NCBI RefSeq assembly: GCF_000720455.1
Contig: NZ_JOAK01000001.1
Span: forward strand, 558,001 to 622,000
Source of the DNA: Streptomyces virginiae
Lineage (GTDB): Bacteria > Actinomycetota > Actinomycetes > Streptomycetales > Streptomycetaceae
Length of the DNA: 64,000 bases
Reading direction: 5' to 3'
Shown one piece after another: positions 8,219-15,268 of this stretch. Position numbers and translations under genes: made by a program. Within the stretch, counting starts at the first letter, position 1. The number at the start of each line of letters is the position of its first letter. Under the pieces are notes generated by a model. The model did no database searches. It was not told where the DNA came from and saw only the letters and a program-made list of their open reading frames with translations.

Positions 8219-9502
8219 ATGCCCTTTGAAGATGATCTCGGTGCGGCCCTCCGGCAGGCGGGGGACGGCTTCACGGTCGACCGGCACGCCCTGGTGGACG
8301 CCGGCGAGGAACGCGGCCGGCGCCTGGTGGCGCGTCGCCGGGCCGCGGTGGTCGGCGGATCCGTACTGGCCCTGGCCGTGATCGCGACGGCCGGCGCCTA
8401 CACCGGCGGCCTGCTCGACGGCGCGGGCGGCGCGGACGGCGTCGCCGTCGCCGCGGCGCCGTCGCCGGACGGCGGTTCGGGCACCGGCGGCGCGCCCGAC
8501 GGCGGGGCGGGGAGCCCGAGGGTCGGCAGCGGCGCGGTCAGCGCCGAGCGGATGATGACCAACCTGGAGAAGGCACTGGCGCGCGCGGGCGGGAAGGTGA
8601 CCCCCACGCATGCGCGCGGCACGGAGAGCGAGGGGGGAGCGGCGGTCTCCGGCGTGTACGACGACGGCAAGGGCAAGGCGGCCATCACCGTCAGCCTCTC
8701 CCGGGTGGACCCCAGGGGCAGCCGGGCCGAGCAGCTCACCCAGTGCGGGGACAAGAACCTCCGGGGCTACGACGACTGCCGCACCGAGCCACTGCCGGAG
8801 GGGGGCAAGGTCCTGATCGAGAAGGGGTACGAGTACTCCGACCGCCGGGTGGACACCAAGTGCTGGCGGGCCGTGTTCGTGACCGCGGCGGGCTTCCTGG
8901 TGGAGGCCTCCGAGTGGAACGCCCCGGCGGAGAAGGACGCGGCCGTCACGCGGCCCGACCCGCCCCTGGACGGCATGCAGTTGAGGGATCTGGTCGTCTC
9001 GCAGGTCTGGCGCCCGGCGCTGAACGACCTGCCGGCCGCCGAGCCGGAGCCGGCCCGGCCGGGAGCCGAGTCGGGCACGGCGCTGAAGGACCGGAGCGCC
9101 TCCGACGCCCTGGAGTCGCTGCTGGTCCCGGTCGGGATCCCGATCGCCTCCCGGGGCGGGGAGGGATCGTACGGATACGCCGTGCTCGACGACGGCAAGG
9201 GCACGTCGCTGGTCCAGCTCAACGTGTCCAAGGGTGCGAGCACCTCGGGCTTCCTGGGCGCCGACGTCATCACCCAGCCCGACGGGACGAAGGTCAGGAT
9301 CACGCAGGGTCCCGCCGAGAAGGGCAAGGGCCTGGTCCAGTGGACCGTGGACACCCTGCGCGGCAACGGCCTGCGCGTGACGGTGTCCGGCTTCAACGCC
9401 GGGAACCAGAACGGCCCCGCCAACCGGCCGACGCCCGCACCCACGCTGGAGCAGCTGAAGGGGATCGCGCTCGCGCCGGGCTGGAACCGGGACCGCAACT
9501 AG
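8219..9502 (+). CDS. Single-pass membrane protein, probable sigma-factor partner
   Basis: 427 aa, starting 75 bp after the sigma gene. A short cytoplasmic N-terminus (1-41) begins MPFEDDLGAALRQAGDGF, a form often seen in proteins next to SigE-family sigma factors. It is followed by one membrane helix (about 42-62), a Gly/Pro-rich linker and a long extracytoplasmic region of unknown fold that seems to contain two related halves (VSGVYDDGKGKAAITVSLSR near 142 and YGYAVLDDGKGTSLVQLNV near 320). No zinc-binding anti-sigma motif (HxxxCxxC) is present, so if it restrains the sigma factor it is not a ZAS anti-sigma. Function is inferred from position. Confidence 0.7.
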   Translation: MPFEDDLGAALRQAGDGFTVDRHALVDAGEERGRRLVARRRAAVVGGSVLALAVIATAGAYTGGLLDGAGGADGVAVAAAPSPDGGSGTGGAPDGGAGSPRVGSGAVSAERMMTNLEKALARAGGKVTPTHARGTESEGGAAVSGVYDDGKGKAAITVSLSRVDPRGSRAEQLTQCGDKNLRGYDDCRTEPLPEGGKVLIEKGYEYSDRRVDTKCWRAVFVTAAGFLVEASEWNAPAEKDAAVTRPDPPLDGMQLRDLVVSQVWRPALNDLPAAEPEPARPGAESGTALKDRSASDALESLLVPVGIPIASRGGEGSYGYAVLDDGKGTSLVQLNVSKGASTSGFLGADVITQPDGTKVRITQGPAEKGKGLVQWTVDTLRGNGLRVTVSGFNAGNQNGPANRPTPAPTLEQLKGIALAPGWNRDRN

Positions 9503-9515
9503 CCTCGCAGCAGTG

Positions 9516-11243
9516 TCACTTGGCGTCGGCGTACGACTCCACGACCACTGTCGTGAACGGGAACCGGACCGGGGTGTCGCCGAAGGCGATCCGCCCGGCC
9601 CGGTCGCCGGCGGCGCGGATCGCCTCCACGACGGCCTCGGCCTCCTCTGCCGGGCAGTGCACCATCACCTCGTCGTGCTGGAAGAACACCAGCTCCGCGC
9701 GCATCCCGGCGGTCGCCTGCCGCAGGGCCGCGAGCATCAGCAGGGCCCAGTCGGCGGCGCTGCCCTGGACGACGAAGTTGCGGGTGAACCGGCCGCGGGC
9801 CCGGGTGTTGGTGGAGGCGTAGCTCGGGGTCCAGCCGTCCTCCCGGTCCTGGGAGGTCCCGGCCTCGCCCCCGGGCTCGCCCCCGCCGGGGTCGACGCCC
9901 CCGTCGCCGGCCTCGTGGTCGCCGGAGCCGGCGGGCGGCGGGCAGGTGCGGCCCAGCCAGGTGCGTACGAGCCGGCCCTCCTCCCCGGCCTTCGCCGCGT
10001 CGTCCACGTACGCCACGGCCCGGGGGAAGCGGCGGCGCAGCGCGGCCAGGTTCTTCAGGCCGTCGCCGGAGGTCTGCCCGTAGACGGCGCCGAGCACGGC
10101 GAGCTTGGCCTTGTCGCGGTCGCCGGAGAAGCCCTGCCGGGAGACGGCGGTGTAGAGGTCCTCGGGCCGGCCGGCCACCTCCATGAAGGCGGGGTCGCGG
10201 GAGATCGCGGCGAGGACCCGCGGTTCCATCTGGTCGGCGTCGGCGACGACGAGCCGCCAGCCCGGGTCGGCGACGACGGCCCGGCGGATCACCTTCGGGA
10301 TCTGCAGGGCCCCGCCGCCGTTGGTGACCCAGCGGCCGGTGAGCGTGCCGCCGGGGATGAACTCCGGGCGGAACCGGCCCGCGTGGACCCAGTCGCCGAG
10401 CCAGCTCCAGCCGTGGGCGGTGTAGATCCGGTACAGCTTCTTGTACTCGATCAACGGCTCGACGGCGGGATGGTCCAGCTCCTGGATCTCCCAGCGGCGG
10501 GTGGACTTCAGCTTGATGCCGTCCTTGGCGAAGGCCCTGATGACCTCCGCGGGCAGGTCGGGGCGTACGCGCCGGCCGAAGGCGGCCGAGACGCGGTCGG
10601 CCAGCTCGGCGAGGCGCCGGGGCTCCCCGCCGCCCGCGTACCGCTCGCCGAGCAGCTCGGTCAGCAGGGCGCGGTGCACGTCGGCCCGCCAGGGCAGGCC
10701 GGCCCGGTTCATCTCGGCGGCGACGAGGAAGGCCGCGGACTCGGCGGCGACGAGCAGCCGCATCCGGTCGGGGTGCGCGGTCGCGTCGAGCCGCCTCACC
10801 TGGCCGGCGTGGACGGCGAGCAGGGCGTCCAGGGAGAGCGGGGCGGGCCGCGGGTCGAAGAGCGAGTCCTGGGCGCGCGGGTCGGCCGCCCGCTGCGGCG
10901 GATCGGGCGGTACGGGGGCGTTGTTCAGCCGTGCCCAGGCGGCGGCCGCCGATCGGGGCTCGCCGGAGCGGCCCTCGTGGCCGAGGAGCAGCAGCTCGGC
11001 GTCCTCGATGTCGTGGCACCGCTCGACGCGGACGCCGGCCGCGAGCAGGCGCGGGTACACGGCGGCGGTGGACGGCCAGACCCAGCGGGTGCCGTGCGGG
11101 GCGCAGCGGACCGCCTCGGCGGGATCGCGGACGCGGAGCGGGGCCGCGTCCGCCCGGGCCGGGTCCGCGGGGTGCACGGGGGCGGCGTGCCACCACCCGT
11201 CGCCGTCCTCGGCGAGGGCCCACCGGGGAGTGCGGTCGCTCAT
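9516..11243 (-). CDS. DNA polymerase A-like protein (bifunctional 3'-5' exonuclease/polymerase annotation)
   Basis: 575 aa. The C-terminal half carries family A polymerase motifs: motif A (VVADADQMEPRVLA, about 333-346), motif B (DKAKLAVLGAVYGQ, about 375-388) and motif C (FFQHDEVMV, about 520-528). The N-terminal half resembles a weakly conserved exonuclease domain, and there is no 5' nuclease domain, so it is much shorter than PolA (about 900 aa). A Gly/Pro/Asp-rich insertion of about 45 residues lies between motifs B and C. The role is presumably accessory repair synthesis. ATG at 11243. The 3' end is only 13 bp from the convergent membrane-protein gene. Confidence 0.85.
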   Translation of the reverse strand: MSDRTPRWALAEDGDGWWHAAPVHPADPARADAAPLRVRDPAEAVRCAPHGTRWVWPSTAAVYPRLLAAGVRVERCHDIEDAELLLLGHEGRSGEPRSAAAAWARLNNAPVPPDPPQRAADPRAQDSLFDPRPAPLSLDALLAVHAGQVRRLDATAHPDRMRLLVAAESAAFLVAAEMNRAGLPWRADVHRALLTELLGERYAGGGEPRRLAELADRVSAAFGRRVRPDLPAEVIRAFAKDGIKLKSTRRWEIQELDHPAVEPLIEYKKLYRIYTAHGWSWLGDWVHAGRFRPEFIPGGTLTGRWVTNGGGALQIPKVIRRAVVADPGWRLVVADADQMEPRVLAAISRDPAFMEVAGRPEDLYTAVSRQGFSGDRDKAKLAVLGAVYGQTSGDGLKNLAALRRRFPRAVAYVDDAAKAGEEGRLVRTWLGRTCPPPAGSGDHEAGDGGVDPGGGEPGGEAGTSQDREDGWTPSYASTNTRARGRFTRNFVVQGSAADWALLMLAALRQATAGMRAELVFFQHDEVMVHCPAEEAEAVVEAIRAAGDRAGRIAFGDTPVRFPFTTVVVESYADAK

Positions 11244-11447
11244 GGGTGCGAGTGTCCCACCGGGGTACGACAGCGGCGCCGCGCCGGGCCGTCCGCCTGC
11301 TCCGCGCCTCAGCTGCCGGCGGCCCCGGCGGTCTTCGCGCAGACCTCCAGGGCGACGTGCCGCCCGCGGATCGGGGCCGCCCGCGGGGAAGGGACCGGGA
11401 AGGGACCGGGAAGGGGACGCGAAGGCGGACATGCCAAGCTGAGAGGC

Positions 11448-12623
11448 GTGAGCAACCTTGCCGAGACCGTCGACCGGGCCTTCGCCGCAGCCCTCTACGC
11501 CCAGGACGACGCCGGGCTGGACACCGGGGCCTCGCTGCTGGTCGCCGATTCCCGGCGCTGGTCCGGGGTGGGCCGGGAGCTGCTGGCGCGCGGGGAGGCG
11601 TACGTACGCCAGGGCTGGGAGCGGGGCTGGCAGCCGGCCGACGTGCTGCGGCTGGTCCGCCGGGACCTCGACGAGCGGCACCTGCGGATCACCGGGGACC
11701 TGATCGCCGCGGAGGCGCGCCGCTACGCCCGGCTCCCGGAGCGCTGGACCACCGCCGAGGTGTGGTGGAAGAGCGACGAGGAGTACGCCGACGGGCTCGC
11801 GCAGCGGGAACGGGCCGACCGGTTCACGCTGGCCACCGCCTTCCTGGAGGTGCTGAGGCTGCTGATCCGGCTGCCGTCCGTGGAGCCCGTGGGTCCGCTG
11901 CCCGGCGACCCGGTCGACGCCCTCGCCGAGCACGCCCACATCGAGCCGCGCATGCTGGGCCGCATCCGGGCCCTGCTCGCCAAGGCCGAGGCGACCACCT
12001 ACCCGGAGGAGGCCGAGGCGCTGAGCGCCAAGGCCCAGGAGCTGATGGCCCGGCACACCGTGGACGAGGCCCTGCTGGCGGCGAGCGGCAAGGGCCCCGC
12101 CCAGGTGCCCGCGGCCCGCCGGATCGGCGTCGAGCCGCCGTACGAGGAGGCGAAGGCGGTCCTGCTCGACGCGGTGGCCACCGCCAACCGCTGCCGGGCG
12201 GTGTGGAACAGCGGCTTCGAGTTCTCCACGGTGGTCGGCTTCGAGAGCGACCTGGAGGCGGTGGAGCTGCTCTACACCTCGCTCCTCGTGCAGGGGACGG
12301 CCGCGATGACCCGCGCGGAGGCCGCGCAGCGGTCGGGCGGACGCAAGCGGACCAAGACCTTCCGGCAGGCGTTCCTGCTGGCCTACGCCAGCCGGCTCGG
12401 CCACCGGCTCGCCGAGACCGCCGAGCACGCGGCGACGCAGGCCCCGGACAACCTTCCCGCCCTGGTGGCGCGCGACGTGGCGGTCACCTCCCGGGCCGAG
12501 GAGATGTTCCCGCGGACCACCACCACCCGGCTGCGCGGCGCCACCGACCACGCGGGCTGGGAGGACGGCACGGCGGCCGCCGACCGGGCCCACATGGGCG
12601 GCCGCCGCCGCCCGCTCCCGTGA
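11448..12623 (+). CDS. DUF2786 domain-containing protein
   Basis: 391 aa soluble protein. The recognisable part is DUF2786, near residues 165-210, with RIRALLAKAEATTYPEEAEAL, KAQELMARHTVDEALL and following residues. The remainder is Arg/Ala-rich and helical with no catalytic motif I can name. Function is unknown. A GTG start at 11448 is preceded by GAGAGGC. It is divergent from the polymerase-like gene (204 bp between starts) and convergent with the tiny tatA gene, whose stop lies 9 bp away. Confidence 0.8.
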   Translation: MSNLAETVDRAFAAALYAQDDAGLDTGASLLVADSRRWSGVGRELLARGEAYVRQGWERGWQPADVLRLVRRDLDERHLRITGDLIAAEARRYARLPERWTTAEVWWKSDEEYADGLAQRERADRFTLATAFLEVLRLLIRLPSVEPVGPLPGDPVDALAEHAHIEPRMLGRIRALLAKAEATTYPEEAEALSAKAQELMARHTVDEALLAASGKGPAQVPAARRIGVEPPYEEAKAVLLDAVATANRCRAVWNSGFEFSTVVGFESDLEAVELLYTSLLVQGTAAMTRAEAAQRSGGRKRTKTFRQAFLLAYASRLGHRLAETAEHAATQAPDNLPALVARDVAVTSRAEEMFPRTTTTRLRGATDHAGWEDGTAAADRAHMGGRRRPLP

Positions 12624-12632
12624 TCAATACAC

Positions 12633-12797
12633 CTAGGCCGCGTCGTCCGCGCGCATGGCCCGCGCCTCCGACTTCAGGATGCGCATCGACTTCCCCAGCG
12701 AGCGGGCCATGTCGGGCAGCTTCTTGGAACCGAACACCAGCAGGCAGACCACCAGGACGACGAGCAGGTGCCAGGGCTGGACGGCGTTGCGGAACAC
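12633..12797 (-). CDS. Short TatA/TatE-family twin-arginine translocase subunit
   Basis: 54 aa from a GTG at 12797, with AAAGGGGA about 8 nt upstream. The protein has one N-terminal membrane helix (about 7-22, [14 protein letters not shown]), the hinge [17 protein letters not shown] and a short amphipathic tail, which is the TatA/E signature. Normal TatA is about 90-100 residues with a longer acidic tail, so this is a minimal paralogue. It stands alone, away from tatBC, and convergent with the DUF2786 gene. It may supplement the Tat channel, or act like TatE (inference). Confidence 0.83.
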   Translation of the reverse strand: MFRNAVQPWHLLVVLVVCLLVFGSKKLPDMARSLGKSMRILKSEARAMRADDAA

Positions 12798-13103
12798 GGG
12801 CGTTCCCCTTTCGGACGGACCGGCTTCTCTTCGGGATCCTTCGCGCGACCGGCCCATGGAACAGGCAGGACGATGCTCCGGACAAATCTGAAGAAGTCCT
12901 GAAAGTCGTCATTACCGGCGACATGAGCTGGTTGTGGCGGCTAGGTCGGCGCGCGACGAGGTCTCCGACGCCCCCCGGCCCCGAGGGCGGACCTGTCTGT
13001 GATCATCGGAACACCCCGCGTGCACGTGCATCTGCGCATGCAGCAGCCAATGAACACAGCTATGATCCGGTGGAGTTGACATCTGCACTATCGGGGGCTT
13101 CCT
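12798..13103. other. Intergenic region between tatA-like and DUF397 genes
   Basis: 306 bp without a supported gene. It holds the leader of the tatA-like gene at its left end and the operator-promoter module for the DUF397 gene (13017-13066) at its right end. I see nothing else. Confidence 0.6.
13017..13066 (+). promoter_or_regulatory. Operator-promoter module of the DUF397 gene
   Basis: A 19-bp element CGCGTGCACGTGCATCTGC (13017-13035) with palindromic core TGCACGTGCA is followed after 2 bp by a -35-like ATGCAG (13038-13043). A 17-bp spacer then leads to a -10 TATGAT (13061-13066). The predicted start is near 13073, 31 nt before the GTG. The element is identical to the one at 14097-14115 and has the same spacing to its promoter. 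Confidence 0.62.
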
Positions 13104-13349
13104 GTGGACCACGCGTACAACGGGATGGCAGCTGCAGAACTCGCTTCCTTGTTTGAGCTGACGTGGCAGAAGAGCAGACACAGCAACTCGCAGGGTTCCT
13201 GCGTGGAGTTCGCGAAGCTGCCCGGCGGCGACGTCGCCATGCGCAATTCGCGCTTCCCGGACGGACCGGCGCTCGTCTACACACCGGCCGAGATAGAAGC
13301 CCTGCTCCTGGGCGTCAAGGACGGCGAGTTCGATCACTTGATCGGCTGA
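13104..13349 (+). CDS. DUF397 protein of a whiJ/abaA-type cluster
   Basis: 81 aa. DUF397 core: LTWQKSRHSNSQGSCVEFAKL, then VAMRNSRFPDGPALVYTPAEIEALL. In Streptomyces such proteins are encoded next to an XRE-DUF5753 regulator and a small ATP-binding protein, and the three act together on development and antibiotic production in the studied clusters (whiJ, abaA, SCO4441-type; from memory). DUF397 partners are thought to modulate the XRE protein. The GTG start at 13104 has a G-rich ribosome site 6-7 nt upstream. The gene is followed by a strong bidirectional terminator and faces the ATP-binding gene. Confidence 0.88.
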   Translation: MDHAYNGMAAAELASLFELTWQKSRHSNSQGSCVEFAKLPGGDVAMRNSRFPDGPALVYTPAEIEALLLGVKDGEFDHLIG

Positions 13350-13372
13350 CGGAACGGCGCATTCATCAAGCC

Positions 13373-13384
13373 ATGCACGTGCAC
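13373..13384. promoter_or_regulatory. Third copy of the cluster operator core
   Basis: ATGCACGTGCAC repeats the 12-bp core of the 13017 and 14097 elements. It lies between the convergent DUF397 and ATP-binding genes, its last base being the first base of the terminator palindrome. No promoter is visible beside it, so it may be an auxiliary site or chance. Confidence 0.4.
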
Positions 13385-13420
13385 TGGCCGGGACCGATCG
13401 CAGCGATCGGTCCCGGCCAG
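13384..13420. terminator. Bidirectional terminator, DUF397 gene / ATP-binding gene
   Basis: Near-perfect 37-bp palindrome: two 18-bp complementary arms (13384-13401 and 13403-13420) around a single A. It lies between the stops of two convergent genes and is followed by a T-containing stretch on the right. Confidence 0.8.
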
Positions 13421-13450
13421 TCGTCTTGTACGGGGTGTACGGGTGGTGGC

Positions 13451-13960
13451 TCAGTCGTGGAGCAGGAACAGCGCCCAGACGACCTTGCCGGTCAGCCGCC
13501 CCGCGAGCGGGTGCCAGCCCCAGCTGTCGCTGTAGGAGTCCACCAGGAACAGCCCGCGCCCGGACTCCAGGTCGAAGTTCTCCTCGGTCCGCTCCGGCGA
13601 GAAGGCCCCGCCGGGCCGGTCCTCGCTGGGGTCGCGCACCGCGCACACCAGCCGGGTGCTCCACCGCATCAGGTGCAGCCGTACCGGCGGCTCCGGCTCG
13701 GCGTCCGGCCCCCGCGACTCCTCCGGCAGGGCGTGGCGCAGCGCGTTGGTGACGAGCTCGGAGACGACCAGGGCGACATCGTCGAAGCGGTCGTCGAGGC
13801 CCCACTGGGACAGCGTCGAGCGGGTGAAAGTACGCGCGCCCCGCACCGCGTCGAACCGCGCGGGCAGAGCGCATGAGGCGGACCCGGAGACAGCCGTGGG
13901 GTCGACCGGGGGAAGCCCCTGCCGTAACGGCTCGAGCATGGTCGATCCATTCGTCCCCAT
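13451..13960 (-). CDS. ATP-binding protein (RsbW-like HATPase), whiJ-type cluster
   Basis: 169 aa. GHKL ATPase fold of the anti-sigma regulatory factor type: N box VALVVSELVTNALRHA, and G box region FDLESGRGLFLVDSYSDSWG. In Streptomyces these small kinases accompany XRE-DUF5753 and DUF397 genes, and many may bind ATP without phosphorylating a known target. The ATG at 13960 is preferred over the GTG at 13969 because GGGAG lies 8 nt before the ATG but would overlap the GTG. Its promoter module (14066-14115) matches that of the DUF397 gene, implying coregulation. The leader would be about 100 nt. Confidence 0.87.
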   Translation of the reverse strand: MGTNGSTMLEPLRQGLPPVDPTAVSGSASCALPARFDAVRGARTFTRSTLSQWGLDDRFDDVALVVSELVTNALRHALPEESRGPDAEPEPPVRLHLMRWSTRLVCAVRDPSEDRPGGAFSPERTEENFDLESGRGLFLVDSYSDSWGWHPLAGRLTGKVVWALFLLHD

Positions 13961-14318
13961 GCGAGGCACTCCCGGGATTCGCGGACGAAGCGGTGGCTTG
14001 TGTCCAAAGAGAACTGCGGGGTGGGTCCCGCGCCGGCGCGAAGAGCACGCAGGTGCGCGGGGACCATCGTTCCGAATGCTCGGGCCGGATGCAAGGGCAG
14101 ATGCACGTGCACGCGCCGGACCTGTCCGCTCACGTGACGGTTCTTGCTCATTTCTTCCTACGCATACTTACGGACTTCTTTTCCCGGAGACGGGATTCCG
14201 TTACAGAACGAGTACGGCCCGATGCGTTTTGGTGGCAGACTGCGGCCTCTGGGGTACGGGGGCCCCGAGACGCCGCGCACACCACGCGCACGCCAATGCG
14301 ATGGGGAGGGCAGTACTA
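13961..14318. other. Divergent regulatory region between ATP-binding and XRE genes
   Basis: 358 bp without a gene. Besides the minus-strand module at 14066-14115 it holds a possible plus-strand promoter for the XRE gene (TTCTTG at 14141-14146, 16 bp, CATACT at 14163-14168) and an AT-richer stretch around 14141-14220. Confidence 0.45.
14066..14115 (-). promoter_or_regulatory. Operator-promoter module of the ATP-binding gene
   Basis: On the minus strand the same 19-bp element CGCGTGCACGTGCATCTGC (14115-14097) is followed after 2 nt by TTGCAT (14094-14089), a 17-nt spacer and AACGAT (14071-14066). Operator sequence, gap and spacer equal those of the DUF397 promoter, so one regulator probably controls both. 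Confidence 0.62.
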
Positions 14319-15179
14319 GTGACCGCAGAAACAAGCGGTTCTGTGGTGCGCCGCATCCTCCTGGGCTCCCAGCTCAGGCGACTCCGAGAATCCCGCGGCA
14401 TCACCCGTGAGGCGGCCGGCTACTCGATCCGCGCATCCGAATCGAAGATCAGCCGCTTGGAGTTGGGAAGGGTGAGCTTCAAGGCAAGGGACGTGGAGGA
14501 CCTCCTCACGCTCTACGGGGTCACGGACAGCACCGAGCGCGAGTCCCTCCTGGGACTGGTCCGCGAGGCCAACGCGACCGGCTGGTGGCACAGTTACGGC
14601 GACGTGCTGCCGGGCTGGTTCCAGACCTACATCGGGCTGGAGGGCGCCGCGTCGCTCATCCGCATCTATGAGGTGCAGTTCGTCCACGGCCTGCTGCAGA
14701 CCGAGGCCTACGCCCACGCCGTCGTCAGCCGCGGCATGCCCGGCGCCACCGCCGCCGAGATCGACCGCCGCGTCGCGCTGCGCCTGGAGCGGCAGAAGGT
14801 GCTCGTGTCCGAGAGCGCCCCCGTCTTCCACGCCGTCCTCGACGAGGCCGCGCTGCGCCGCCCGTACGGAGACCGCAACGTCATGCGCGGCCAGTTGGAG
14901 CACCTCATCGAGGTCTCGCAGCGGCCCAACGTGCAGCTCCAGGTGATGCCCTTCTCCTTCGGCGGGCACGCGGGCGAGAGCGGAGCCTTCACCCTGCTGC
15001 GCTTCCCCGAGTCCGACCTGCAGGACATCGTCTATCTGGAACAGCTCACCAGTGCCCTCTACCTGGACAAGGACGAGGAAGTGGGGCAGTACGAGCGGGC
15101 GATGGAGCGGCTCCAGGCCGACTGCCCCGACCCCGACCGGACCCGGGATCTTCTTCGCGGCCTACTCCAACTGTCTTGA
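14319..15179 (+). CDS. XRE-family regulator with DUF5753 (whiJ/abaA type)
   Basis: 286 aa. An XRE helix-turn-helix lies at about 12-68 (LGSQLRRLRESRGITREAAG, SKISRLELGR). A DUF5753 effector domain fills about 90-280 (GWFQTYIGLEGAASLIRIYE, VHGLLQTEAYAHAVV, PNVQLQVMPFSFGGHAGESG). This is the DNA-binding member of the cluster and the natural candidate to bind the 19-bp elements at 13017 and 14097. The GTG at 14319 has GGAGGG about 9 nt upstream; an upstream in-frame ATG at 14301 overlaps that site. Signals sensed by DUF5753 are unknown. Confidence 0.9.
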   Translation: MTAETSGSVVRRILLGSQLRRLRESRGITREAAGYSIRASESKISRLELGRVSFKARDVEDLLTLYGVTDSTERESLLGLVREANATGWWHSYGDVLPGWFQTYIGLEGAASLIRIYEVQFVHGLLQTEAYAHAVVSRGMPGATAAEIDRRVALRLERQKVLVSESAPVFHAVLDEAALRRPYGDRNVMRGQLEHLIEVSQRPNVQLQVMPFSFGGHAGESGAFTLLRFPESDLQDIVYLEQLTSALYLDKDEEVGQYERAMERLQADCPDPDRTRDLLRGLLQLS

Positions 15180-15268
15180 TCCGCACGTAGTATGACGTCT
15201 GATCAGTGCATGATGACCGATCGGTCTCCGGTGCAGCGCACGGGTGCGCGCTCGCAGTAAGGGATGGC

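Noticed and set aside
11244..12593. Upstream minus-strand extension of the polymerase-like frame
   Set aside because: Only open because of GC bias; the DUF2786 gene on the plus strand explains the region and the polymerase starts at 11243.
12633..12857. Longer 74-residue reading of the TatA-like gene
   Set aside because: The ribosome site AAAGGGGA fits the internal GTG at 12797, and TatA proteins start just before the membrane helix.
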